DNA from: Thalassia testudinum
Taxonomy: Eukaryota; Streptophyta; Magnoliopsida; Alismatales; Hydrocharitaceae
NCBI GenBank assembly: GCA_037157565.1
Contig: JAZHRO010000063.1
Span: forward strand, 159,556,001-159,620,000
Direction of reading: 5' to 3'
DNA: 64,000 nt
Under the pieces are notes generated by a model. That model was given only the letters and a program-made list of their open reading frames with translations. It searched no databases and was not told where the DNA came from. This document shows positions 46,481-59,241 of the stretch, piece after piece. Each line of letters starts with the position of its first letter. The first letter of the stretch is position 1. Made by a program: the position numbers and the translations under genes.

Positions 46481-46551
46481 GGATTTTATAGAGAAGGAAG
46501 GGTTTCTAAATCAGGCAGTGGTTTTAGTGACGTCTAGGATGTCGTTAAACC
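46481..46551 (-). promoter_or_regulatory. TATA-like box and GACGTC hairpin (Ath-4 3' LTR)
   Basis: On the minus strand the arms at 46551-46538 and 46534-46520 (GGTTTAACGACATC and GACGTCACTAAAACC) pair with one bulge. The TATA-like CTCTATAAAATCC lies at 46493-46481. This is the same order as in Ath-1. Confidence 0.6.
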
Positions 46552-46926
46552 TATTCCAAAAGCATCGATGTTGCCCTTCGCCCGCTGGTCCATGCATGCG
46601 CATGTGCTTTCTCTTTGGGTGCCTTGTGCTTGCAACCTCAGCTATTGGATGTGCGGCGCAGATCGCCATCGGACGACCGAGATCGCTCCCAAACATCTTA
46701 AGCTTCCGCGCTCATCGCACCCATCGCATGAGAGACGATCCTAATTGTCTGATCATTCGTGAAGGGCTGAGATTGCGTGCGATGTCACGTGCTGGATCAT
46801 GCTGTGCACGCATCATTTAGCACATTTGCATCGGGCGTGCGAGGTGCGTCGCGTGGTCACCATCAATACCGTCCATGCCCAAATCTACGGTTGAATTTTG
46901 CTTACGTGTGCCTCTACTGTTGCCAA

Positions 46927-46978
46927 GGCTCGAATGTGCATCTTGCATGCGTGGGTTGAGGCATCAACCATTGCGCCA
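46927..46978 (-). other. tRNA-like module (Ath-4 3' LTR)
   Basis: Minus-strand A box TGGCGCAATGG (46978-46968) fits TRGYNNARNNG exactly. ATTCGAGCC (46935-46927) matches 8 of 9 bases of the core B box GTTCGANNC. Spacing is about 42-43 bases, as in Ath-1. Confidence 0.55.
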
Positions 46979-47431
46979 TTGACGTGCATGGTCGCAAATC
47001 TTCACAGATCCTCAACCATCCGATCTTTGATCGGACGTCCTAGATTTCTTGATGGAGGTGCACTAGAGAGGGAGCAGTGGCTATGGGTGCATGGATGGGC
47101 GACACGTGGCCGGCTTTGGGTCGTTGATCATCAGATCGACAACTGGAATTTCCCAGGCTTGTTATGGGAGCTATGAAGGTCGGATTGAGGTGATTTTGAG
47201 TTCGTTGGACTCCGTTCATTGATCTGGATCCATCCGTGCGGTCCGATTGCTCATTTAAGACATGTTTCAACATGCACTTGTGCACATGGCCATTAAACAT
47301 TGATTATAAGCCATCCCAACTTATTATGCATGCAATGCTCCTAAGCCCATTATGATATGTCATTAATGCACATATACCCTTGAGTTTGACTTTAGTTGAT
47401 AGAGTTGTCACCGTTAGATGTAGAGTTATCA

Positions 47432-48561
47432 TACCCCCATGCTCATCCCTTGCTAGTCCCGAGCAAGGTTATCCTAGATGTTATTTTCAGCTAGAATTAA
47501 GAATCGATTGCTCAGGCATATGTTACTTGTCAACAGAAGGAAATTTATACTAAGAACCTAAACCACAAAAACTAAACAGCACCCGGGTGCCTACCAAAAT
47601 GTAGATTGCCCAAGTCCTCACCTTACATATAAACACACACATATATATATATGCATATATATTTTTTCTTTTTCATCTTTTCTAATTTTTTGGATTTTTG
47701 GAGTTGAGAGTGTCTGGGTAACTTTTTACAGCTACCCAACCCACCCATAACTCGAAAAAGACTCTAAGAGCTAAGCATCTTGGTGTGAAAATTGTGATAG
47801 ACTCACTCAACGGTAATTAAAACAGACTTCGAGTTTCTACGCCCCTAGGTGACCTAAAAAGATGTCACCGAAAGGTATATCTGTCCAATCGGTAGCTTTC
47901 TCCCTACTTTTATTTTGTGTGGGGTCAACAGAAGGGCGTTTCCAGTGTATGCCTCCCTGGATTGTTCTACTTCCCCGCTTCTTCCTTAAGTGTTTTGGAA
48001 TTTTTTATGCTTTTTAGGAGCTAGGATCTGGACAAACAGCCAGTGGGTTGTTACCTATGATAATTTGTCAACCATACCTGTGTGGCAAAGTGTAGCTAAT
48101 TTCTTTTTTTTCTCCTTTTTCTATTTTTTCTATTTCTCTCTTTTTTTTCTTTCTTTGTTTTAAGTAGGTGGCTTCCCTTATCTAAGATTTACCTAAAGGT
48201 GATAGTAAAAGAGAATGGTCCTGTGGCTAGGTTATGGACAACCGGCTAATGGGCTGTTACCCATGACAACTTGCCCGCCATACCACCCTAGAAGATTCAT
48301 TAGCTACCCAATTTCTGTTAGAATTGCCGAGGAGTCAATGCAAAATGTGTGCAGAAGCTTAGACTGAGAGTCCCCTGAATCAGAGGGCGGGTTGATAAGT
48401 CATATACTTATCACCCTACTTTATTGATCAGATTAATATAAATTAAGGTGGCAAGGACTCAAGATCAAATCCATATTTTAGTGGACACCTAGGCTGATTA
48501 AGCCAAACGACCTGAAGAGTCTAAGTGTTCAGGTCCTTAACGTATTATTTCCTACAGTTGA
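47432..48561 (-). other. Ath-4 non-coding 3' segment, distal part
   Basis: Polypurine tract next to the LTR, a direct repeat pair (48020-48074 and 48224-48280) equivalent to that in Ath-1, and a conserved hairpin TGATAAGT/ACTTATCA (48393-48413). It is interrupted at GTTGA (48557-48561), the TSD of LTR P2, and resumes at 51310. Confidence 0.65.
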
Positions 48562-51309
48562 TGAAATGACCAGTTGCCTTTTTAGTCAGATAAGACATCT
48601 GGAGCTTCAGTCAGACGTCTGGACACATGCCCAGACATCTGAAAGTAGGAATTTTCGTATGCCCCTTTGTGCTCTGTGCACAGAAGCTTCCCTCTCTTTG
48701 CACCCTCTCCCCCTTAAACCCTAAACCCATCATATTTAAACCCGCCTTCTCTTCTTCTCACCACCCACCACTCAAGCCACTGCCACCTCCACCTTCTCCT
48801 TATGACGGCCACGCCCTCCAGCCTCCCATCTCTGCAGTAGCCGCGGCAAGGAAGGAAAGGAGTCGGCGAGGGAGAACAGGGAAGAGAGAGAGCGAGAGAG
48901 TGCGAGGGAGTGAGAGCGGGGGAGGCGGATGACAGCCACGGGAGCTCGATGGAGCTCGAGGAGGAGTTCGTGGGAGAGAGGAGGATGCCGGTGGGGAGCT
49001 TCTCAAGCTCCTGCAGTTGCTAGAGCTACCGCTGCGGGTGGAGGCACAAGCGGGGTGAGATGTGTAGAAGAGTTTCGATACTGGAAGTTTCCAGTATCAG
49101 ATGTCTGAAGTATCGTCCAGATGGCTAGCGGGGCACAAGGACGTCTGGAGCTGAAGCCGGACTTCTGAAAACATAATATCGCGAGGTACGTACCTTCCTA
49201 CGCTACTTTCCACCATGCAGATTGTAGCGCAGGAGGTGTTGGGCTAAAAGTGGAGTCTATGCTCTACACGTAGGTGCAGAGCATCGGGAGGGAGTGGGGT
49301 GCACACTTTAAGGTGATTTCGGACGTCTGACTGCATTGCCAGACATTCGGCGACCCTTCTAGACAACTGAAAGGAGGGTGAGACGTCTGGAGCTACCCCC
49401 AGATGGTCACAGAGGGAGTCTGGATGTCAGAAGTAGCCATAGGAAGTGCAAGGTGAGATCTTACGTATTTTAAGACATCTAGGACTAGTCCCAGACGTCT
49501 GATTTTGGGCAATAACCGTGTTTTTGGGCTGTTTAGGGCTCAAACGGAATCGAATTTCCGCAAACAAAGTACCGCTATGTTCCACTCAAGTTTCTCTATG
49601 TGTTCATGTTGAGTATCTACTATTTTGACCTCGTCTGATGTAATTTAGTCGCTGGTACAAGTTACCAACCGGTGGCATGTTCGAGGCTCGCGGAGACGAC
49701 GAGATCTACGACACAAACCCCCATTCCTCTCGTGATACCCGGTAGAGTGGTTTAATTCAATTGTAAATATTTAAATATGAATGTACTTATTTGGAATAAT
49801 CAGATCGAACCCTAGGATGTGGAATGAACCCTATGGTAGAAATGTATGAGCCTGTTTTGAGCTGTACTGTTTACTTGATGCATGTTTAAAATAAATTGCT
49901 AGCAAATGGTATTAGTGTAATTATGAGATGTATGTTAGAATACGAGTTACCTATATGTGAATGAATTATGAGATGCATGTTAGAATACGAGTTGCCTGTA
50001 TGTGAATAAGAAAGTGAATGGTGAAACCACAAGTTGCATGTAAATGATTGGGAATTAAATTATGAAAACACGAGCTGCCTGTATATGGATGAGAAACAAG
50101 TTATGAAACATGAGATCTGAATGTCGATAAATGAGATGAATAATGAGCATGAACCCTAAGGGGAATTAGGAGTAGAACTCCTATGTATGAAAGGAATCTG
50201 GAATGTTGATGGGAAGTAAGTTGGCCCTTGTGTACACAGTACCAAGGAGAGCAACTGTCCCTTTTAGTGTAGAGGGGTAGTCAGCCACCTCTTGGGTTGA
50301 GACCCGGGGTAGGACTAGACACTCTACACCGACTTCTGTTGGCCCTCGCGTACGTGTTACCAAGGTGAGCAACTAGTGTAGGGAGGGAGCTAGCCACCCC
50401 ATGGGGCCTGGGGTTAAGCTAGCCACCTTACAACGACTTTGCTAGTCCCACTGGGCAAACCAGGGTAGTCGAACGAGCGTATGTGGACTGTGGAGGGGCG
50501 AGACCCCTATTCTAAGAGGGTAAAGCCCTATACCGTTCCGTGTTGTACTTTGAGCGTACCTGCTAGCGGAAACAACTGACCACGTGTCAGTGCGGGGTAG
50601 CTACCCGTACGCTTATCATGCGTGCCGTAGTCACCGCTACATCTCGACAGTGACCTTGGGGTGGTTGACTGGGTGTAAGACTACCGCGGGGGACTCTCCC
50701 GGCTAAGAGAACACCACGTGTACCTTCTACTCCATGGAAAATACTACAATCAAGATTGTTCCCACGAGGAACATGCAAGATCAACAAATATTAGATACTT
50801 TGAGAAATAGATGAACCAGAAATACATAAATGAGATAAATAGAAATGAGAATAAAACATGCTTGTTGTTTTTACTTTACTTGCACATAAATAATGTAAAC
50901 ACCACTCTACTCAACGTTCACTGACTCCGTCTTTTCGTAACCCTGTTCAAGACCAGGAGCTAAGCAGCTCAAGTTTCCGGTTGCAGAGGAAGCTAGGCCC
51001 AGCTGAGCCCAACCATATAGTTTTCTTTACAGCCTTTTGTTACTGCTGTAGTTGTGAGTATTAGACTTTAAAATTTCTATTCTCGTACTTTCCATTTTCT
51101 GTTGTTGTTGCGGTGGCATGTACTATATTTTGAGATAGTTCTACTTTCCTTTACAGCTTCATCATTTCCTTTTGCTTAGTTATATTGCATGTATGAATGT
51201 GGTTTATTTTCCTGCTTTTGGTTATTTCTCGTTGGACAACTAGGTCTTGGGATTAGTCGAGGTGAGCTGGTCTCGGGTCCTGTAGGGATTCGGGAAGCGA
51301 GTTGTAACA
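48562..51309 (+). mobile_element. Solo LTR P2 inside Ath-4
   Basis: 2.75 kb starting TGAAATGACC and ending GAGTTGTAACA, flanked by GTTGA (48557-48561) and ATTGA (51310-51314). Joining the flanks restores continuity with the corresponding part of Ath-1. It is homologous to P1 in the opposite orientation. A TATA-like CATATTTAAACC at about 48729-48740 precedes a GC-rich leader and GGTACGTACC (49187). No internal region or partner LTR, so a solo LTR. Confidence 0.75.
48593..49502. repeat. GACGTC palindrome cluster in LTR P2
   Basis: Copies of AGACGTCTGG or decayed forms at about 48593, 48612, 48631, 49098, 49140, 49320, 49381, 49471 and 49493, on both sides of the promoter region, as in P1. Confidence 0.7.
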
Positions 51310-51579
51310 ATTGACAATATTCTAATGCCTAAGTTTTCTTTTCCTAATTCTTTTTTTTATATATAATATAATTCAAGCTGATAGTATAAACTCAAAGAGT
51401 GTGAATTACCATCTCTCCATGCTTAAGTTGGATAATGTCCTCATTGGAAGATAAATGTATGCAAGAGAGTAAAGAAAGAAATCACCTGAGTTTAGTTATG
51501 TGTTCGATCAGCCTGAATCTTCTGGGTTTCCTCCCAAGAAGCATTGAGTTTATTGCCTCCAGCTGGGCACAACTCTGGT
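51310..51579 (-). other. Ath-4 non-coding 3' segment, proximal part
   Basis: Contains the post-pol motif on the minus strand (51554-51520, AATGCTTCTTGGGAGG) and the first polypurine-like GCATGGAGAGATGG (about 51423-51410), the same order as in the other three elements. Confidence 0.65.
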
Positions 51580-52936
51580 TTAACCCTCAATGAGGGTTAG
51601 AATTTCCTTTGGGGGGGCCTGGGCAAGAAAGTGTTTTAATCTTTGGCCATTGACTATGAAGGTTTGCCCAGTTTTAGGATCAGCAATTTCTACCGCCTCA
51701 TTTGAGAATGGTCTAACCACCTGGTAAGGTCTCGTCCACTTAGATCTTAACTTCACAGGGAAGTGTTTAAGTTGCGCATCAAAGAGCCAAACTTGTTAAT
51801 TTGGCTCGAAGGTTTTCCTAGTGATATGCCGGTCATGGAGAACTTTCACCTTCTCCTTGTAAAGTCTACTATTCTCATAAGCATCCTGATGAATTTCTTC
51901 AAGCTTGAAGAGTTGGAGCTTCCTTTGAGTTCCGGCCAAATGGGAATTCATATTGAATTGTTTAACAGCCCAGTATGCCCAGTGCTCTAACTCAACTGGA
52001 AGGTGGCAAGCTTTGCCAATGACAAATCGGTATGGTGACATGCCAATCGAGATCTTAAAAGTGATCCTATATACCCATAGGGCATCATCCAATCGTGTGG
52101 ACCAATCCTTCCGATCTGGTCTTACGGTCTTTTACAGAATATTCTTGATTTGTCTGTTTAAGACCTCAGTTTTCCCATTCATTTGTGGGTGATACGGGGT
52201 AGCAATGCGATGAGTAACCCCATATTTCATGAGCAAAGAATGAAACTGGGCATTGATGAAGTGGCTCCACCATCGCTGATCATGTCCTTGGGTATCCCAA
52301 ATCGGGAAAAGATGTTCTTCTTCCCAAATTCCATGTTGGCCTTATGATCACATTTCCAAGTAGGTACAGCTTCGATCTATTTCGAGACATAGTCGACTGA
52401 GACCAGTATATATTCGAAGCCGTTTGATGGTGGGAAGGGACCCATGAAATCAATGCCCCAAACATCGAATATTTCGATGACAAGAATGGGTTGTAGAGGC
52501 ATCATATCCTTTCTAGTCATGGTCCCTAAAGTTTGGCATCTATCACAGGTTTTAGCAAAGCTATGTGAGTCCTTGAATAGTGATGGCCAGTAAAAATCAG
52601 ACTGCAAAACCTTTGCAGCCGTCTATTTCCCAGAGAAGTGGCCACCACAAGCTTGGTCATGACAGAAGGACAACACACTTTGGACCTCCTCCTCAGGTAT
52701 GCATCTCCTAATGATTTGATCAGAACAGAGTCTAAATAGCAAGGGGTTATCCTAAAGATAGTGTTTGGCCTTAGCTAAGAACTTGTCTTATTGTTGTCTG
52801 GACCAGCCATGGGGAATTTTCCCTAACACTAGGTAATTACCCAAGTTGGCATATCAGGGGAGACTTTTGGCTTGCACGGCCAGGATTTGCTCATCGGGAA
52901 ATGTATCAGTCAAAGGTAGTGAAGGTCCAATGTGTT
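51580..52936 (-). pseudogene. pol: Ath-4 pol, 3' part: integrase (broken)
   Basis: Downstream of the LINE, reading leftwards: [44 protein letters not shown], then, in other frames after shifts, the YHPQTNG block (about 52200-52180) and DDALWVYRITFKISIGMSPYR, and a tail like WTGPF (near 51735). It ends at the TAA complementary to 51580-51582. Stops and shifts break it about once every 100-200 bases. Confidence 0.75.
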
Positions 52937-55900
52937 TTTTTTTGAAAAGATGAGGAGTGCTATCGATGACGATAGCAAATTGGAAGCAACTTATTCATGA
53001 AAAAAAACATGAGGTTACAAGGAGTCACACCACTCTCTAGAAAATCTCCAACACTCCCTTACTATACCCCCAACATTCAACACACCCCTATTAAACACAA
53101 TTTCATTTCGAGCCCACCATACACCCCACCATCTCCACCTGCTCCCCTCCCTTCATCAGGATGGACCGCCACAAATTGTCCCACGTGGGTAGAGCAACTC
53201 CACATATGTCCCTTCATACACGACCCATCACCAAACACGAAGAGAAAAAATGCATCCTATCATTTGAGGGAAATGAACACAAGGGCAGTTTTGGGGAGGC
53301 GTCCCCATCCTTTTCGACCTCATTTCACCGATGATAAGACTGTCCCGACAATAAAGCCAAAGGAACACTTTGATTTTTAAGGGTATCTGCAACGACCAAA
53401 CCTTGACGCAATCCATCTCCTCCCTTGGTTGATTTGCAGTCAATAAGGCCATCAACTTTTGTATGCCTTGGCTAGGGTGAACGGCCCATGTTTCCACCTA
53501 AACCCTTCTGCCCTGTCCACCGGTTGAAAAGCTAGCAGGTCTACCAGCAGCCTCTCTTGTTCGGCCTGTGTGCGTCTGCCCTCGCGCAAACCAACCCCTG
53601 CAATATTCCACCTTCCAGCTGCAGAATCCCAGCAATCAGCAACGAGGATGTTGCTACCTGAAGTTGCAGCATACGCCCATGGAAAGGCCTCATTCAGTCT
53701 GCCCAGGTTCGACCATTAATCTGTCCAAAACTTGAAATGCCTTCCATTTCCCACAGCCGGGTCAAATTCAGACATGTTGGCCTACATCACTTTCCAGACA
53801 GAACACTAGAATGGAGATAGATGACGAGGTGAGGTCACCCACAACTGAACCTACGAACTGCCATGTGCCTCCATGACCAGCTGAGGCTAGACCTTCCCTT
53901 TAGCATTTGCCAGTTTAACTGCCCATTTCAGTAGAAGGGCATCGTTGAATTCCTTGAGAGATAGGATTCCCATCCCACCCTTGGAGCGAGGTCTGCATAG
54001 GTGTTGCCACTTCACCAGGTGCATGAACTTTCCTTCCGCCTTCGCACCTTTCCAAAAGAACCGTTTCCTCATGATATCTACCCTCTTCCAAACCACCTTT
54101 GGAGATCTGAACATAGAGAAGAAAATGGGGATAGATGTGATAACCAAATTAAGGAGAATCAATCTCCCTCCCTTGGACAAAAATCTGCTTCTCTAGCCCT
54201 CTAATTTAGTCAAGATTTCTCAAACAATATTGCCCAATCACTCTTCTTTAGTTTACCTTCTCTTAGCGGTAGCCCCACATATCTAATTGGCAACGTAGCC
54301 AGCGAAGTATGTAGGGTGGTTGAGATAGTATCCCTCTCTTGACCTACCATACCGAAGCAAACCAAAGACGACTTTGCTCCATTAAGTCTAAGGCTCGAAA
54401 TCTCTCCAAAAATGCTCACCAAAGTGGAGAGGGTCTCCGCCTCATCCCTTCCTCCAACAAAAAAGGTCGTGTCATCAGCGTATTGCAGAATTGCTGCCAA
54501 AGCCCTAGAGCTGGAAATAGAATATCCCGTCACCAAACCTTCACTGGCCAACATACAAGTAAACTGAGCCAATGTATCCATGGCTAAGTTAAAGATAAGA
54601 AGAGCTAAAGGGCACCCTTGTCACACTCCGCATAGTGGCTGCAGCCAAACCCCGCATGGTTACCCGTTAACTAATGGTGAGAAGGATGAAGTGACTATGC
54701 ATCTTTTCATCCATTGGGTCCAAAATGAAGGAAAGCCTCTTCGCTTGAAGATCTCCCATAAGTAGGACCAAGTGACAGAGTCATATGCTCTACTAAAATC
54801 AATCTTCCACATATACGCTTTGCTTTTCCTTCTGTGCCATCCAGCCACCACCTCCTGCACCATAATGAAAGATTCTTGAAGTGACCTGTTTGGGAGGAAC
54901 ACCGACTGCACAGGACTGATCAAATCAGATAGTACCCCTCTCAATTGATTTGCAAGCACTTTGCTAATTATTAGGTAGATCGAATTCGAAAGTGCTATGG
55001 GTCTAAAATCCGACACCTTCTCTGCCCCACACATCTTTGGTAAAAGAAAAAGATACGACTGATTCAGTTGCTCCACGCCTGAATTTCCACATTGAAACTC
55101 TTGGATGACCTCCATAACATCCCCTTTGACAATCGACCAAAATTCTTTGTAAAAGAACACTTGAAACCCATCTGGGCCTAGAGAACCTTTAGCACTCAGT
55201 CCAGCCATGGCATCAATCACCTCCTATTTAGTAATGGCAGCAATCAAAATTTTTGTTGCAAAATCATCTATGCATGGCATACGTGAAGCTACCATCCTCC
55301 ATTCTCCCCTCCCTGCTGCCCTAGTGGTTCCCTTAAAGTATCTAACAACCTCCCCATGAATGTCTTCAGAGGAGGTTAGAATCTGACCGTCCTTCTTCAA
55401 GGAGGAGATGAGGTTTACCCTTCTCTTAGAGCTGGTTGCCATGTGGAAGAACTTCATATTTGCGTCACCCTCCTTTAGCCACAGCTACCTCAACTTCTCC
55501 CTCCATTCCACCTCTCTCATCAAGTCCTCTACTTGAACCACACCTTGCCATATCCTCCTCTGCGCCAACTCCTCTTCAGCCAAGATCCCTTTATTCTCTT
55601 TTTCATCCAGGTCTCGCAGTGCTGCTAGAGCTTCAGTCCTCCACTGACTTCTCACCACTTCAATGGTCTGCCTATATTCTTTCAGCACTAGCCACAGATC
55701 TTTCAGTTTCCTCACTAGCCGATAGGTTGCTAAATCCTCCACCTCTTTTTGCTCCCACCACCGACTAACCATTTCTCTAAAACCCTCTTCCTTAAGCCAA
55801 GACCTTTTGAATTTAAAATAAGTACCTGTGATAGAATTCCCCCCGCTATCCCATAACAAGGAAGTATGATCCAAGAAGGGTCTAGGCATTCCTATCATAG

Positions 55901-56684
55901 CCGAGAGTTGGAATCTTGCCAATAGGTCCGCATTCCCAAAGATCCTATCCTGTTTTGAAACCAACCCACTCCCATTCCTCCATGTAAACCCTACTCTAGC
56001 AAAGGGGTACTCATTCAAACCCAGCTTAGAGACCACCAGTTGGAACCCAAGGGAAGCTTGGTCAACTCTTCCATTACCTTTATCATTCTCCGATAACACA
56101 CAATTAAAATCTTCTCCCACGACCCATGGTAAACCCTCAATACTGCTCGACATCTGCCGCAGTTCAGTCCAAAAATTACTCCTCATATGATCTACACATG
56201 GTCCATAGATATTGGAGATGACAAAGTCCTGACCATCCCTGGCTGATTGAAATTTGCAAGACACCTGGAACTGTCCCTTCCAAACCACTTCCAAAACCAA
56301 CCTAGATGTCTTCCACCACATGGCCAGACCTCCAGATCTTCCCTGTGAATCCACTGCCCAGACATCAACTTGACCGCCCTGAAGAAGTGACTGCCACAAA
56401 GAAGCTCCACTGTCTTCAATGTGAGTTTCCTGCAATAGAGCACAATCCACCTCCCACTCCCGAAGATATCGAGCCAGCGAAGCTCGTCGCACCCCGTCAC
56501 GCAACCCATGCACATTCCAAGTCATAATCCTCATCCATTAGTTTCTTTAGGCCCCTATTGTTCCCCAGCCCTTCCCTCTACACGTAGAATGGATGCAATC
56601 CTCTCTTCTTTAAGTTGCTGACCTCCAGCAGTTGTTCTTCCCCGAAGCTTATAAGGGGAGCGCACAGCCCTACCCTTTGATTAG
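52937..56684 (-). mobile_element. 5'-truncated LINE (L1-type) inside Ath-4 pol
   Basis: About 3.75 kb on the minus strand, ending in an A tail (T-run 52937-52943 on the plus strand). It is flanked by the 10-base TSD CCAATGTGTT (52927-52936 and 56685-56694). Across the TSD the Ath-4 RNase H reading continues, so this is a clean insertion. ORF2 is present but ORF1 is absent and only about 150 bases precede ORF2, the usual result of incomplete target-primed reverse transcription. Confidence 0.85.
53228..56534 (-). pseudogene. LINE ORF2: endonuclease and reverse transcriptase (broken)
   Basis: Starts at ATG 56534 (MRIMTWNVHGLRD, then DCALLQETHI), the classic start of an apurinic-type endonuclease domain; GEDFNCVL and SKQDRIFGN follow. 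The RT domain has SLGPDGFQVFFYKEFW, RPIALSNSIYLIISKVLANQL, a GVRQGCPL-type box with an in-frame TGA (complement of 54622) and QYADDTTFF (about 54480), which holds the YADD active site. The C-terminal part has LSKGGRL-type and FFWKG motifs (54180-53887) and a zf-RVT-like segment WSLQIPLKIKVFLWL (about 53410). Stops near 55485, 55224 and 54622 and shifts elsewhere disable it. Confidence 0.85.
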
Positions 56685-59241
56685 CCAATGTGTTCCAGGT
56701 GAAGTCGGGATAAGTGGTTAACTACAACATTCTTGGATCCAACCTTGTTGCGTATTTCCAAGTTAAATTCATGCAAGAGTAGGATCCATCTAATTAGCCT
56801 GGGTTTAGCATCCTTTTTGGCTAACAAGTGCCGGATAGCCGAGTGGCCAGTATAAATGATGACGTGGGATCCCAACAGGTATGATCTGAACTTTTCCAGT
56901 CTAAAAACTACGGCGAGCAGCTCCTTCTCTATTAAAGTGTAGTTCCGTTGAGCGTCATCCAAGGTTTTGTTCGCGTAGTAGATCACCACAGGTTTCTTTT
57001 CCTACCTCTATCCTAGGATGGCCCCAACGGCAAAGTCTGATGCATCACACATTATCTCAAAATCCTAGGACTAGTTTGGGGGTTGTAAGATAGGTGCAAT
57101 CGAGACTGTGTCCCTTAGAGTGGTGTAGACTTTGATGCACTCAGGTGTCATGTCAAAGTGCACATTGTTGGCCAAAAGGTTAGTAAGGGCTTGGATACCT
57201 TGGAGAAGTCTTTTATGAACCTTCTGTAGATGCCAACATGTCCTAGGAAAGATCTAATTTGTTTAACCGAGCTTGAAGGTGGAAGTCTAGAGATTAAGTC
57301 AACTTTAGCTCGGTCGACTTCTATGCCCCGATGCGAGATGATGTGACCGAGGACAATCACTTCTTGAACCATAAAATGGCTCTTTTCCCAACTTAAAACA
57401 AGGTTGACCTCGATACATCGCTTTAGGATCTTCTCCAGGTTGCTAAGGCAATGGTATAATGAGTCTCCAAAGATAGAGAAATCATCCATAAAGACCTCTA
57501 AATATTCACCCACCATCTCTTAAAAGAAACATGCAACGCTGAAAGGTAGCAGGTGCGTTACATAACCCAAATGGCATATGGCGAAATGCAAATGTGCCAT
57601 ACGGGAAGGCAAAAGTGGTCCTCTCTTGGTCCTCAAGTGCAATAGCAACCTAGTTATATCCTGAATATTCATCCAGGAAGCAAAAGTATTTCTTCCCTGC
57701 CAACCATTCGAGAATCTGGTCAATGATTGGTAGAGGGAAATGATCCTTCTTGGTGGTAGCTTCATTGAGCTTCCTATAGTCAATGCATACCTGCCATGCG
57801 GTGGTGGTATGGGTAGCGATGGATTCACCATGGTCATTTGTGATAACGGTAAGCCTAGCCTTCTTTGGTAACACTTGAGTAGGGCTCACCCAGGGGCTGT
57901 CGGAAATCGGATAGATGATTCCCGTGTCGAGCCATTTGATGATCTCATTTTTAACAACCTCTCTCATGGTTGGATTGAGTCATCTTTGCATGTGACGAGA
58001 AGGTCAAGCCCCATCTTCCAAATAGATTTTGCTTGTACAATAGCAAGGGCTAATGCCTCTTAGGTCAAAAATTGCCCGCCCGATTGTTGCCCGATATTCA
58101 GAAAGAGTTGTAGTCAACCTAAGCTCTCAGTCCCTAGTCAGGTGTGCATTGATAATCACAGGGAAGGTGTGATCGGGTCCTAGGAAGACATACTTGAGGT
58201 TGTTAGGCAGAGGTTTCAATTCAGGTGCAGGTGATACAATATTTGATGGGTAAGGGAAAGGATGAAATTGAGTGACATTAATCTTCTCAAATGGGGGTTA
58301 CTGGTGGAAATCAGTTTGGCAAAGTTCTGCAACCTCCAGGGATTGGGGTGGGTCAGGGTAGTCTAAAGTTGGTTGAGTTAGATGGTCCTCTAAAGAGCTT
58401 GCTATCAGGCATTCCTCAACCAGAGTTCCCATGGGATTGCATTCCTCAACCCAACCGCAATCAAAAGACTTTGTTGCCTTGAAGATATCCAATTGCATCT
58501 TCCTATCTCCAAAGGCAATCTCCATACATCTTATGCTGCAATCAATGTTAGCCTTGGTCGTAGCCAAAAAAGGTCTACCTAGGATGATGGGTGTGTTTTG
58601 TAACTGTTCGAGGACCTCCATGTCAAGGACTAAGAAGTCAACTAGGAAGTAGAAGTCCTTAATCCGAACAATTACATCCTCAACTACCCTTTTTGGGGTT
58701 TTCACAGATTGATCGGTCAGTTGAATAGTCATAGGTGTAGGCTTTAGTTCTCCAAATCCAAAATGGTGGTAAAGGGTAGTCGGGATCAGGTTTATGGAAG
58801 CAGCTAGATCCAGGAGTGCTCGATCAAAAGTCAAATCCCTAATATTAAATGAGATTAAAGGTGCTCCAGGGTCAGTCCTTCTTGGAGGTAGGATACTCAA
58901 TATCACTGAACTAGCCTACTCAGATAGTACTACCTTCCTAGGTGCTTGGGTTCTTGGCTTATGCTTGGGTGTACAAACATCCTTCAGAAACTTTGCGTAA
59001 GCCAGGATATGTTTGAGTGATTGAGGAGAGGTATACTAATCTGTACTTGTTTGAATATTTCTAACAACTCCTCATTCTCAGCCATGTTTCTTTTCTTCTT
59101 GGCCTTATCCAAGGCTTCAAGGTATGGGATTTGGATTTGAACAGGGTCAAGTTCTTGATCCTTAGGTTCTTCCCGCTCGTCTTCAGAATTAACTATCTCA
59201 GGTAGTGTAGTCACGGGAGGAGCCATCCATTTGGGATCCTA
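56685..59241 (-). pseudogene. pol: Ath-4 pol, 5' part: protease, RT, RNase H (broken)
   Basis: Reading leftwards: spacer, then protease with ALLDLAASINLIP (about 58820-58790), in which the glycine of the usual DLGAS is alanine. Then RT with [16 protein letters not shown] (about 57920), FCFLDEYSGYN, a shifted stretch, and FMDDFSIFG (about 57493-57467). RNase H follows: the plus-strand stretch around 57030-57070 encodes MCDAS, and [12 protein letters not shown] (56860) has G where an active-site D is expected. The frame is then cut by the LINE at 56685. There are several frame changes and stops. Confidence 0.78.

Larger units (their letters stand above)
45982..47431 (-). repeat. Ath-4 3' LTR
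   Basis: 1.45 kb, alignable with 62207-63674 and, more loosely, with the Ath-1 LTRs. Contains the TATA-like box, GACGTC hairpin and tRNA-like module. The minus-strand polypurine tract GCATGGGGGTA (47432-47442) abuts it. Confidence 0.88.
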
